A DNA stretch of 64,000 bases from Streptococcus salivarius (GTDB lineage Bacteria > Bacillota > Bacilli > Lactobacillales > Streptococcaceae). Below the pieces are notes generated by a model. It ran no database searches, was not told the DNA's origin, and worked only from the letters and a program-made list of their open reading frames with translations. Location: positions 1,516,001 to 1,580,000 of the forward strand of contig NZ_CP009913.1 in the NCBI RefSeq assembly GCF_000785515.1, given 5' to 3'. Both the position numbers and the translations under genes were made by a program. Numbering within the stretch: the first letter of the stretch is position 1; each line of letters begins with the position of its first letter. Of the stretch, positions 42,260 to 52,300 are shown piece after piece.

Positions 42260-44353
42260 TTACAGGCTCTTCTTACGCATTTGACGAATGGTCTCAGCCA
42301 TCTCTTTCCAACGATCTCTTGAGTAGGTTTGTTGGTTATGCTTGGTTGACTTGAGGTCCTCAAACCCTAAAATTGGTTTATTTTCAAACCTAAAGGCATC
42401 AAGAATTTCTACTACCTTTCTTCCTGGATTGATATCCAAAAGCAAGTCGCTTGTTCGTACCAATTCCAAATCTAGCCCATTTAAACCTGCAATGGCTGAG
42501 TAAACCGTCACATTTGGATAGGTAATCAATTGGGCCAGTTTATCCGTCACATGCTGGCGAGAGACTATTTTAAACTGTACCTTAGGAAGAGCCGAGATAA
42601 GATCCGTCAAATGCGGGATTTCCGAAATGTTGGTGTAGACCAAACAAGTGAATGGACGGCCCTTAGGATAAATCATATCCTCTGAAAGTGGCAATAAAGC
42701 AGCATTCTCAGCGACCCCTGACCAATCCATTTGAGCATAGAACCACCAGACCTCACGATAGGCTTGGCAGGCTAAAGGCAACCAAGGCTTACGATGTGAG
42801 GCATAATGCAGAACTTTAGGATAATCTTGACCATTTGGCAAATGGAAGCCAGCTAGACTGGACTTGGTGACCGCATAATTGTTATCAAAAGACAAAGGCA
42901 ACCAGTTGTTACGGAAGACCATATTTAGAATGGACTGCTCGGCAAATGGTACCTTGTCATGCCATTCGCTGGTCATGTCAATCAAGTGGCGTCTCATATT
43001 GTACTGTTTCCAATAAGCTGTATCAATCACCATGAAACCTGCATCAAACATTGCCTGACGGTCTTGAACCTGAATGGCATAATCACGCACAGCAGCCAAA
43101 GGGCGACCTTGTAAATCAAGGGTAAAGAGATCTTCTAGAGAACCTGTAACCACCATGTCACTATCCAAATAAAGGGCCCGTTCCTCAGACACAAAGTCCG
43201 CCACAAAATAGCGAAGATAGCTTGCATAGTTGCTATTAGTCTTGTATTGCTTGATATGACTACTATCCACACGACAGTTAATCACTTCACTACCAAAGGC
43301 AGCCAAATGACGGTTTAGTCCTCTAAACCACTCTTGAGAGAAATCATCGTTAATCAAGTAAAAACGAATGTTGCGATGATGGAAAACGATGGATTTGATG
43401 GTCGTAAGCACTTGGTCAACATAAGTATAGTTAGCCGCAAGAACAATAGCACGCTTTTTAGTCTCATAACGTTGAGGAGCTAAACTCAAGACCTGGAATT
43501 TCTCCTGAATGGAGCGGTAGGCATCAGAATCCGTGAGACCTTGCTCCTCCACATTTTTCAAGCAAGCCTCTAGCATCTGACGGTAGGTGACCATGTATTT
43601 CTCCAGAGGGAAACCATGACTAGCAACAATAGCCAAGCGTTCTTCCATGGCATAAACCAAGGTCATCATCCAGTCTTGCATCCAAGTCGCTGATGGCATC
43701 TCTGGACTCTCACGATATACATAAAGTCCCTTGTTGAGATATACCGTGCGCTCACTCATGAGATAGGCTTTAAGGTTGAAAAAGCCATCCTCCCCTGCAT
43801 GCTCTTTTGGAAAAAGCAAGTCATTAAACAAAGAACGTTTGTAGAGTTTGCCTGTTGCAGAAATCAGAGCGATGTTAATGTTATTGGTTTCTTCAAAGAG
43901 ACCATCAATAATCTGAGCCGGTGAATAAACCTGCTCATAATAATCTTCATCCTTGATATAAAAATAAAAGAGATCTTCCGATTCCTTATATACACTGTAA
44001 TTGGCCACTGCGATATCCGCCTTGTGAGATTGAAGCGCCTTATAAAGCTCCTCTAGATAGGTTGGCTCTACCCAATCCTCAGCATCCACGTAGGTGACGT
44101 AAGCTCCCTTAGCCTGACGAATACCAATATGGCGAGCATCTGAAAGCCCTCCATTATCCTTTTTAAAATAGAGGATACGAGAATCCCTAGCAGCATAACT
44201 ACGGCAAATGGCATCACTATTATCTATTGAGCCATAATTGATGAGAATAATTTCAAGATTTTGATAGGTCTGACCCAAAACACTGTCTAAACAGGTCTGG
44301 AGTTGATTTTCTACATTGTAAACGGGAATAATTACGGAAATTTTTTCTGTCAT
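42260..44353 (-). CDS. Two-domain GT2-GT8 glycosyltransferase, SRRP glycan extension
   Basis: 697 aa, first gene of the aSec operon; likely extends the SRRP glycan after Gtf3. Residues 1-290 are GT2 (start TEKISVIIPVYNVENQLQTC). Residues 300-530 are GT8, with RAIVLAANYTYVDQVLTTI, DxD in ALYLDSDMVV (397-399) and the downstream FDAGFMVIDT. Residues 565-697 form a third segment resembling the end of GtfB-like proteins (DLLLDINPGRKVVEILDAF). Oddity: GT2 hallmarks deviate: NYGSIDNSD where DGSxDxS is usual (Y40), DAED where DSDD/DxD is usual (E92), and LSDARHIGI where LSDARNxG is usual (H75). The GT8 half looks intact. The ribosome site is weak (A-rich, no clear Shine-Dalgarno). Similar fused transferases occur in other SRRP loci, but no symbol is assigned. 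Confidence 0.88.
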   Translation of the reverse strand: MTEKISVIIPVYNVENQLQTCLDSVLGQTYQNLEIILINYGSIDNSDAICRSYAARDSRILYFKKDNGGLSDARHIGIRQAKGAYVTYVDAEDWVEPTYLEELYKALQSHKADIAVANYSVYKESEDLFYFYIKDEDYYEQVYSPAQIIDGLFEETNNINIALISATGKLYKRSLFNDLLFPKEHAGEDGFFNLKAYLMSERTVYLNKGLYVYRESPEMPSATWMQDWMMTLVYAMEERLAIVASHGFPLEKYMVTYRQMLEACLKNVEEQGLTDSDAYRSIQEKFQVLSLAPQRYETKKRAIVLAANYTYVDQVLTTIKSIVFHHRNIRFYLINDDFSQEWFRGLNRHLAAFGSEVINCRVDSSHIKQYKTNSNYASYLRYFVADFVSEERALYLDSDMVVTGSLEDLFTLDLQGRPLAAVRDYAIQVQDRQAMFDAGFMVIDTAYWKQYNMRRHLIDMTSEWHDKVPFAEQSILNMVFRNNWLPLSFDNNYAVTKSSLAGFHLPNGQDYPKVLHYASHRKPWLPLACQAYREVWWFYAQMDWSGVAENAALLPLSEDMIYPKGRPFTCLVYTNISEIPHLTDLISALPKVQFKIVSRQHVTDKLAQLITYPNVTVYSAIAGLNGLDLELVRTSDLLLDINPGRKVVEILDAFRFENKPILGFEDLKSTKHNQQTYSRDRWKEMAETIRQMRKKSL

Positions 44354-44530
44354 TTTTTATTTCTTATTTTTTCTAGCTAATACATTTTTTATTTTCCTGT
44401 CTCAAACTTTCATAAGATAGCAAGGAACAGTCTAAGAATCTGACAAGCATTTTACGGTCACAAGATATAAAGATCGTAAACACATTCTATACACTTTTTC
44501 CTTGATTTTATCGAGACTTAACCATATTAA

Positions 44531-44559
44531 ATTATAACATAGTATCACTTAATTTTCTA
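44531..44559 (-). promoter_or_regulatory. Putative promoter of the aSec operon
   Basis: The minus strand has TGTTATAAT, an extended -10 (TATAAT at 44531-44536), with a weak TAGAAA 17 bp upstream (44554-44559). It predicts a leader of about 170 nt before the glycosyltransferase ATG at 44353. The leader contains a TTTACG/CGTAAA stem and no obvious ribosome binding site. The rest of 44354-44654 holds nothing else recognised. Confidence 0.55.
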
Positions 44560-44654
44560 ATAGATTAACTTTTTTATGAGGAATTTTTTTCAAATAAATT
44601 TCCTTTTGTTTTCAGAAAAAACTGATAGTTAGGAAGATTGAAATAAGCGGATAG

Positions 44655-44688
44655 AAAAAGAGATAGCCCCGATGAGAAACTATCTCTT
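44655..44688 (-). terminator. Terminator of sbcDC
   Basis: AAGAGATAG (44658-44666) pairs with CTATCTCTT (44680-44688) around a 13-nt loop, with a T-run on the minus strand; it lies about 50 bp beyond the sbcC stop. Confidence 0.85.
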
Positions 44689-44736
44689 AGAATAATTAAA
44701 ACGTTTTGACGAGAGTTCTTAACCCCTTGACTTCTC

Positions 44737-47700
44737 TTACCCTTTATCCACAATCTTAATACGGCTACTGCCATCATGTGACTTAATGATAGCTAGTTGC
44801 TGAGCGATACCTTCTTTCATGTCGTCCACGTGGCTGATGACACCGACCATGCGATTTTCACCGATTTGTTCTAGGACAGAGATAGCCTTGGTGAGGGCTT
44901 CCTTGTCTAGCGACCCGAAACCTTCGTCGATGAAGAGAGCTTCAACAACAGCACCCTTGCTGGTATTTTGCACCACCTCTGAGAGGGATAGGGCAATAGC
45001 CAGTGCAGCGATAAAGGTTTCTCCTCCAGACAAGGATTTGACGGAACGCTCGCTACCTGTCAGCTGGTCATAGACGTTGATGTCCAAACCAAAGTGATCA
45101 CGCGCCCTACGCCCTTCTTCACTCAGAACAAAGGAATAGCGGTTATCTGTTAAGAGACCGATGTAGTTAGCATTGGCATAGTCCAAGATTTGTTGGAAAT
45201 ACTGACGGATAACATAGACTTCAAGATTGAGTCGCCCAGTGAGAGCCGTATTTTCTCCCTTAACCACCTTGACCAAATCACTGAGTTCTTGGTGAGCTTT
45301 AAAGGCCTCTTGATTACTGTCTTGAAGGGTTTTGGCCGCTTGGTAGGTAGCCGTCGCATCCTTAAGCCCCTGCTCCATGACAGAAACCTGAGCCAGTTGC
45401 TTATCATAGCTCTCCTGACTAGCCTCTACTGCTTGTGTTAGATTGCCAAGGTCCGGCTTTTCTTGGTCTTTGATAAGCTCTTGCCCCTTGACAATCTGCG
45501 CCTTCAACTCTTGTTTAAGAGTTTGGTAGCTTGTCAATTGAGCCTGGAGCTCAGGAATCGCTTGCTTGTTCACCTCAAGAAGCCAAAGCTGGATTTGCTC
45601 TAGGTCATTGGTGAGGGCCCCTTCAGCCATAAGACTTTGGTCTAGTTCAGCCGATAAACGCTTAGTTTCTTGGCTAGCATTTTCTTTAGACTTGGTTAAG
45701 CTCTCAAGTTGCCCCCTGATTCCTTGAATGTCGGCATGAAGTTGGTTGTAGGCTTCACTATTTTCCTTGACTTGCTTATTGTAGAGGTCCAACTCCTGCT
45801 TTGCTAGGGAAATACGTTCTTGATAAACTTCAACAGATTCAAGCTCTTGATGAGCTTCTTGTAACTCCTTAAGACGTTCCTTAGCTTGGTCAAGCGCCGC
45901 CTTAGCCTCTTGATAGGCTTTAGCCAAATCTATCGATTTTTCCTGAACCTTGGCTAACTCATCTTGATAATGGAGACGATCTGCCTCTTCCTTATCATAG
46001 CGTTTGTGTAGCTCTTGATAATACTGTTCAACCTTTCGGAGTATGGTTTGTCCACAGTCTGCTTCATAGTCCTCAGCAAAATCAAAATCAAATTGTCCCT
46101 TAACTTGCTCTTGGAGTTCTAGATAGTGTTTTTCAAGAGTTAACTTGACTTTAGCTACTTGGTCAAGCAAATCTTGACGTTTAGATTCAACCTCGCTCAA
46201 GGTAGCCTGACGATTTGACAAGGTAGCTACTTGCCTTTCTTTTTGAGCTTGAAGTTCCTCCACCTGATTCATGAGATCCTTCAAGGCCGCTTCATTCGCC
46301 TGTGTCCCATCGACCTTAGGATGGTCAATGGAACCACAAACCATACATGGCTGTCCATCCTCTAATTCTGCCTGCAACTGGGCAATCATAAGTTGACGAC
46401 GTGAAGCTAAAGTGGTTGCTAACTGGTCTTCCAATTCCTTGAGACTTTCTTGAGCTTGGTCAATATCCAAAGATAACCCTTGTTGACGTTTTTCCGTCTT
46501 GGCCAACTCCTGCTTCAAGTCCTCTATTTCTTTCAGGTCCTGAGCCAGTTGATTATCCACACTGTAACCCACAGACTGGAGGAGTTTTTCGGCTTCATGC
46601 AAGCTATCTAAACTTAGGCGATTGGCCTCCAAATCTGACAAGGACTTGTTAAGAGTCTCAATCTTTTTCGACGCCTGTTGATAGGTTTCTTCCAACTGCT
46701 TGTAGTTAGTACGTGAATGTTTGATTTTCTCCTGCTCTCGGACGAGACTCTGAGCATAGATAATATCCTCTTTCCAAGTTTCAAGCTCCTCTTCTTTTTG
46801 AAGAGAGTCCTTAGATTGAGCTGCGAGTGCCTCTTTTTGAGCCTTAACTCCCTCAAAAGCCTGCTGCTTTTCACTCAATTCTTCCTGAGCGATTTCAAGA
46901 TCTTGCTCTAATTGCAACAACTGTTTCTGATATTGTTTGAGGCTACTAATAGTTTCTTGCAACCCTTGGGCAAACTGCAATTCCTCCAGATGCGCTTTTG
47001 CCTCTGCCTGTTCCTGAGCACCTTCCTCAATTTCCAGACGGTAACGTTCCTTGGCTTGCTTCAATTCTTGGAAACTCTTTGACAAATCTTGGGCAGTTTG
47101 CAAGCTCTTCTGCAGTTTAACCAAATCCTCATGGGCATCCTTCAAGATGCTTTTTTGCTCCGTAAGACTTTCTTGACGCTGAGACAAAAGCTCTTCAAGG
47201 CGTGCCAATTTTTCAGAGGCTGGCGTTTGGGCCAAGACGGCTAATTCCTCCTCAGACCACACCTGACTAGCAAAATGGCCATCTAGCTGAGCTTGACGCT
47301 TATCCATATCCTTATTGCTCTGACGAAGACGCTCTTCCAAGCTCTTTTGAAAACGGTCAAAAATACCCGTTCCAAAGATTTTCTTTAAAATCTGAGTCTT
47401 GGTCTTGGAATCTTCTTTCAAGAAACGGCTAAAATCATTTTGCGGAAGGAGAATAATCTGTTTGAACTGCTCAGCATTGAGCCCCAAAATCTGCTCAATC
47501 TGGTCACTCACTTCCTTGATCTTATCCCCAAGCTTTTCAATTTCCTGACCACCAATCTTATCCACAATGACTAGAGAAGCCGTTGCCTTTTGCATGGTCG
47601 TGCCACCACCTCGCTTGGCTCTCTCCTGCTGGAGCACTCGCTCAATGCGATAAAGATGCTTGCCTTGTTGGAAATAAAAGGTTACCTTGGTCAAGTCATC

Positions 47701-47916
47701 CTCTGGACCAGCGAAGGTTGACCGCATCTCCTCAACATTGCGGTCGCCACTGGTTGTGGCAAACAAGGCAACCGTCATGGCATCAAAGAGGGTACTCTTA
47801 CCAGCCCCCGTGTCCCCACCAATCAAAAAGAGGGGAGCGTGGTCAAACTGGGTGAAATTGATGACTTCCTTACGATAAGGTCCAAAATTGGTCAATTCTA
47901 ACTGAACTGGTCTCAT
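44737..47916 (-). CDS. sbcC: Exonuclease subunit SbcC (SMC-like ATPase)
   Basis: 1059 aa. With SbcD it forms the Mre11/Rad50-like nuclease that opens DNA hairpins and protein-blocked ends. Walker A GGDTGAGKSTLFDA is at 33-46, the ABC signature SLSGGETFIAAL near 958, and Walker B ALFIDEGFGSLD near 992. Between them lie two very long coiled-coil arms rich in E, K, Q and L, meeting at a zinc-hook CxxC (PCMVCGSIDHP, about 523). It overlaps sbcD by 4 bp. Chromosomal housekeeping gene, placed between the aSec operon and the next adhesin. Confidence 0.96.
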   Translation of the reverse strand: MRPVQLELTNFGPYRKEVINFTQFDHAPLFLIGGDTGAGKSTLFDAMTVALFATTSGDRNVEEMRSTFAGPEDDLTKVTFYFQQGKHLYRIERVLQQERAKRGGGTTMQKATASLVIVDKIGGQEIEKLGDKIKEVSDQIEQILGLNAEQFKQIILLPQNDFSRFLKEDSKTKTQILKKIFGTGIFDRFQKSLEERLRQSNKDMDKRQAQLDGHFASQVWSEEELAVLAQTPASEKLARLEELLSQRQESLTEQKSILKDAHEDLVKLQKSLQTAQDLSKSFQELKQAKERYRLEIEEGAQEQAEAKAHLEELQFAQGLQETISSLKQYQKQLLQLEQDLEIAQEELSEKQQAFEGVKAQKEALAAQSKDSLQKEEELETWKEDIIYAQSLVREQEKIKHSRTNYKQLEETYQQASKKIETLNKSLSDLEANRLSLDSLHEAEKLLQSVGYSVDNQLAQDLKEIEDLKQELAKTEKRQQGLSLDIDQAQESLKELEDQLATTLASRRQLMIAQLQAELEDGQPCMVCGSIDHPKVDGTQANEAALKDLMNQVEELQAQKERQVATLSNRQATLSEVESKRQDLLDQVAKVKLTLEKHYLELQEQVKGQFDFDFAEDYEADCGQTILRKVEQYYQELHKRYDKEEADRLHYQDELAKVQEKSIDLAKAYQEAKAALDQAKERLKELQEAHQELESVEVYQERISLAKQELDLYNKQVKENSEAYNQLHADIQGIRGQLESLTKSKENASQETKRLSAELDQSLMAEGALTNDLEQIQLWLLEVNKQAIPELQAQLTSYQTLKQELKAQIVKGQELIKDQEKPDLGNLTQAVEASQESYDKQLAQVSVMEQGLKDATATYQAAKTLQDSNQEAFKAHQELSDLVKVVKGENTALTGRLNLEVYVIRQYFQQILDYANANYIGLLTDNRYSFVLSEEGRRARDHFGLDINVYDQLTGSERSVKSLSGGETFIAALAIALSLSEVVQNTSKGAVVEALFIDEGFGSLDKEALTKAISVLEQIGENRMVGVISHVDDMKEGIAQQLAIIKSHDGSSRIKIVDKG

Positions 47917-49121
47917 TGTCCACTCCTTCCAATCTCCTCAAAAATACTTTCCACAAGAGCAGTTTGTCTCTCAGACAAGACATCGCCCCCAGTCACTGTC
48001 TGGTAAAAATCAGAGACAATTTCCTGAGGCGACTGCATTTCCAAATCTTTTAAGTGCTGATCTACAGTCAAGCTTTCTTCCCTGACATCACCCAAACGAC
48101 TGAAAGTGATTTCTACAATGTCTGTCCCATAAATCTCTTCCAGACGGGCACGCACATTGATTCCCTCTAATTCCTTACGACTGGACAATTGAATATCAAA
48201 GGCAAACCAAGCCTTTTGACAAGGCTGCTCCTTATAAAATTCAGGTAACATCAAGGTTTCAAAAGGCTCCTGCAAGGCCACAATCGGCCGTCTGACCTCT
48301 AAAGGATGGAAGGTCTGAGACAAGTCTCCAGTTGCATCCAATTCAAGAATATAGACACCCTTTTCTTCCTTACGCTTGGCTTCTTTGACGTTAAAGGCGA
48401 CCGGACTGCCTGAATATTGCACGCGCTGGCTCGGACTGGCAAAACGCGTATGGATATGCCCTAAGGCCACATAATCGAAAGCCTTGAAAAGGTCACTGGT
48501 CACATTGGTAAGACCACCTACCGTATTGCTGGTTTCAGACAACATCAATTCCCGTAGACTTTGACCATCGCTATCATCCTTCTTAGAAACTGCAAAATGC
48601 GTCACCAAAATATGGGCCTTGTCAGGATCAAAAGCTTTTTCCATATCCTCGAGAATATAGGCCAAGGCATCACCAATCCCCTGAATTTCCTTATTCTCAT
48701 CGTCCTTATAATAAATACGGGCATCAATAGGATCGATAAAGGGAAGCAGGAAAATCTGGCAAGCCTCCAACTCAATAGGCTCAAAAGCCTCCTCCAAACG
48801 TGTGCTCAAATGAAAGCCCTGAGGTTGAAAGAAGTCACGCCCAAAATGCAAACGTTCCGCACCATCGTGGTTGCCACTGATAGCATAGACAGGAATCTGC
48901 TCCTCCAAGACCAAACGCGCTAAAGTCTTATTAAAAAGTTTAATGGCATCCACAGGCGGCACCGCACGGTCATAGAGGTCTCCCGCAATGATGACCCCAT
49001 CCACCTGTTCAGAAATAGCCAAATCCACTATCTGTTGAAAGGCCCACTCCTGCTCCTCCAACAAAGACCAGCCATTGAGGGTTCGCCCCACATGCCAATC
49101 TGACGTATGTAAAAACTTCAT
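47913..49121 (-). CDS. sbcD: Exonuclease subunit SbcD (metallophosphoesterase)
   Basis: 402 aa nuclease subunit. Metal-binding motifs of the family are in order: HTSDWHVGR (5-13), GDLYDRAVPP, SGNHDGAERL, LVTHFAV and GHIHTRF. The ATG at 49121 has GAGGAG upstream, and the stop overlaps the sbcC start by 4 bp, so the two are one operon. Confidence 0.96.
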   Translation of the reverse strand: MKFLHTSDWHVGRTLNGWSLLEEQEWAFQQIVDLAISEQVDGVIIAGDLYDRAVPPVDAIKLFNKTLARLVLEEQIPVYAISGNHDGAERLHFGRDFFQPQGFHLSTRLEEAFEPIELEACQIFLLPFIDPIDARIYYKDDENKEIQGIGDALAYILEDMEKAFDPDKAHILVTHFAVSKKDDSDGQSLRELMLSETSNTVGGLTNVTSDLFKAFDYVALGHIHTRFASPSQRVQYSGSPVAFNVKEAKRKEEKGVYILELDATGDLSQTFHPLEVRRPIVALQEPFETLMLPEFYKEQPCQKAWFAFDIQLSSRKELEGINVRARLEEIYGTDIVEITFSRLGDVREESLTVDQHLKDLEMQSPQEIVSDFYQTVTGGDVLSERQTALVESIFEEIGRSGQ

Positions 49122-49232
49122 GACAGTCTCCTCATTCGTTTTGTCTTACTCTATTGTACCTTATCAAGCTAAATACTGCTTAAAAGATTCACAAACCTTG
49201 GGAGATTCCGTGAATTTTATCCACAAACCAAA

Positions 49233-49266
49233 AAATCTCTCCGAGCAATTCACTCGAGAGAGATTT
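49233..49266 (-). terminator. Terminator of the Muc_B2 adhesin gene
   Basis: AAATCTCTCCGAG (49233-49245) pairs with CTCGAGAGAGATTT (49253-49266, one bulge), and six T follow on the minus strand (49228-49235 region). The interval 49122-49303 otherwise holds only upstream sequence of sbcD. Confidence 0.8.
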
Positions 49267-49303
49267 TATTTTTGGAATTTATGAGAGATAAGGTTTGGAA
49301 ATC

Positions 49304-52300
49304 TTAGTCTTGGTTTTTACGACGATTCATAGCCGCAAGTCCTGACATGAGTCCCATAACAACAACACCCATTGCTGCAAGGTTGTTATCTGACTCGCCT
49401 GTTACTGGCAATTGTTCATCGCCTTCTTTAGCTTTATCAGAGCCATCTGCCTTCTTACCATCTTTGTTTCCAGATTTCTTCTTATCTGAACCTTTACCAT
49501 CTGATGCTCCATCAGCAGCTGAACCAGATCCAGAACCCTTAGATCCTTTAGAACCGTTTGAAGTTGCTTTGACAGCCTTAGATGTTGAACTTCCAGATTG
49601 ACCACCGTTACCGTTTGATGGTGTTGAGCCATCTTCGACTTTACGGTAGATGTAAGTTACAACTGTTTGACCTTCTGTCATCTTGTCTGTGGATTTACCT
49701 TCTTGACGGATCAATTCATATTTCACACCGTTACGGTAGATGTAACGGTCACCATGAACATTAACTTCTGAACCAACAGAGTTAGTGATCACAAGTGGCA
49801 TCTTGATTTGGTTACCATACTCGTCACGGTAGATAACAACGATAGTACCAACTTCTTTGTTAACTGTCGGTTTAGCAGGTTGTGCATTAACCACCTTGTA
49901 AACAACCTTTGTATCTTCACCAGGGTTGCTTGGTGTCACACCAGTCTTATCAGCCTTGTAACCTTTCACTTCAGGAACAAGAGTCATAGCAGCCTTAGTT
50001 GGATCGTTAGGATCATTTGTGTAAGTAACTGCTTCAACACCTGGGATTGGATTCCCTTTTTCGTCAACGGCAATAATCTTACCAAATTTCGTGTAAGTTA
50101 CAGTCTCAACCTTGCTGTCCATAGTGACATCTTGAGAAGCCACACGGCCTTTATCGGCGAAGTAACCCTTAACCATTGGTGTAATCACGAGATCAAACTT
50201 AGTCTTATCTGCCTTCCATTCACCTGCAGTAAGAATATCACCTGTTACAGAGTCAAGCGTCAATGAACGTTTCCATTGTGCTTTTTGAACACTGTCTGCT
50301 GGCAATTTAGCATTGCTATCTTTGCTTGCATAGTGAACAGTGTATGTCACATCTTTAAGGTAAGCATCCTTAGCTGGCCATTTTGGACCGTTTGGTTGGT
50401 TAGGATAGATTGGTGTTCCTGGTTCGTGAGCATTGTCTGGATTAAAGTCAAGTGCTACACGTTTGAAGCTTACTGTCCAAGCTTGGTCAACTGTGCTATC
50501 CAAGTCAAAGCTTGCACCAGCTGGGTAACCATCTGTTACGAGGACATAACCAAGGCCTTGATAGTGTTTGATACGTTCAGCTGTTGAATAGTTAACCGCT
50601 TCACCAGACTTACCAGCCAAGGCAACTGTTTCAAGGGTTGAACCACTTGTTTCATCACGGTAAACAACACTTGCTTTTTGATCATTCTTAACGTAAACAA
50701 CCTTAGTATTGCTAGACAAGTCACCTGGTGTTGCAGGTACTACCTTAGCAGTGTAACCTGGGATAGTTGGCAAGTTCTTGTCAACTGCAATCATCTTAGT
50801 TGGATCGTTAGGATCATTGATGTAGGCAGTATCTGACACACCTGGAATTGGGTTCCCATTTTCATCAACAATGACAAATTTACCAAAGGCCTTATAAGTT
50901 ACGGTATCAGTTGCTTCTGGAGCATCTGGTGTTACTGTCTTACCACCTGCTACGGCTTTATTCGCAAAGTAGCCATTCACAACAGGAACCTTAACTGTAC
51001 CGTAAGTGTGGCTAGTTTCATGCCAAGTCACCTTACCAGTCGCTTGGTTATCCTTACCTGCAAAGGTATAGTCAGATTTCACATCTGCAGCTGGAGTTTT
51101 ATCGCCAGCACCTTGGAAGGTAACAGTTTGTTTAGTCGCCTTAGTCACATCGTTAACGATTGCTACGTAAACAACACGAGTATCTTCACCTGGATTTGAT
51201 GGTGATGCAGGGATGACTTTAACAGTGTAGCCAGGAATGCTTGGAAGTGTCTTGTCGATGGCAATCATCTTAGTTGCATCATTTGGATCGTTCGTGTAGG
51301 CAGTTGTTGATACACCTGGAATTGGATTTCCATTTTCATCCACAGCGATAAATTTACCAAAGGCTTTGTATGTCACTGTGTCTGTTGCATTTGGTGCATC
51401 CGGAGTAACTGTCTTACCACCTGCTACAGCTTTATCGGCGTAGTAACCAATAACAACTGGAGTCTTAACTGTTCCATAAGTGTGAGTCGTTTCAGTCCAA
51501 GTTGTTGTATTAGTTGTAGGATCTTCTTTACCGTTGAAGCTAAAGTCATTTTGAGTGTTGGTAGCTGGTGTCTTCGCATCAGCACCAGTGTATGTCACTG
51601 TTTGACTTGTTGCTTTAGTAACATCTTTAGTGTCTTTTTCCACGATAATGTGGTAACGGTAACCTGGAGCTAGGTATTGACCACCACCATTGGCATCAAT
51701 TGAAGCGTCCAAACCTTGTGAACCATTGGCAAATTGCACAAGGTCAACCACACGGCTTTGGTTACGGTCCCAAGCACGTTCTGAACGGATTGTTGCAATA
51801 CCGTTGTTATAGTCGTATTGACGTTCTGACTTCAAGACATCTACGTAAGCATTAGCTTTAGATTTGTCAGCAGATGCATACTTGATGCGGTATCCTGCTG
51901 GTACTGGTGGAAGTTCTGTTACACCAGCATCGTAGATTTTATTGTAAGTCTTACCGTTTGCTGTGATTGTTTCAGTTGAGTTATTGATACGGTAGGTTGA
52001 AGATCCAGGGATCTTGTTTCCTGCCTCATCAACATAGTCAATAATACCAAGGTTAGCATAGTTTGGTGTAACAAAGAAATTACCGTTTACAATAAAGTCA
52101 TAAGGCCTCAACCCCCCACGGTTATCACGACCGACTTTAAGATTGTTGATATAGTCAATATTTACAAAATATTGTTGCTTTTCTGGTAAGTAATCTAGCT
52201 TATAGCCAAGGTTTGTCAAGTCAGGGTTTGTTGAGCCTGCTCCAGCATTTGTCAAAACAGCAACCGCATCAGCTGTACGAAGGCTACGGTTTGAGACCGC

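Noticed and set aside
44376..44450. A roughly 23-codon open frame (MLVRFLDCSLLSYESL...) in the leader of the aSec operon
   Set aside because: No ribosome binding site and no codon pattern expected of a leader peptide; length is within chance for this region.
44574..44777. 67-codon minus-strand open frame at the end of sbcC
   Set aside because: Overlaps the sbcC 3' end out of frame and crosses its terminator.
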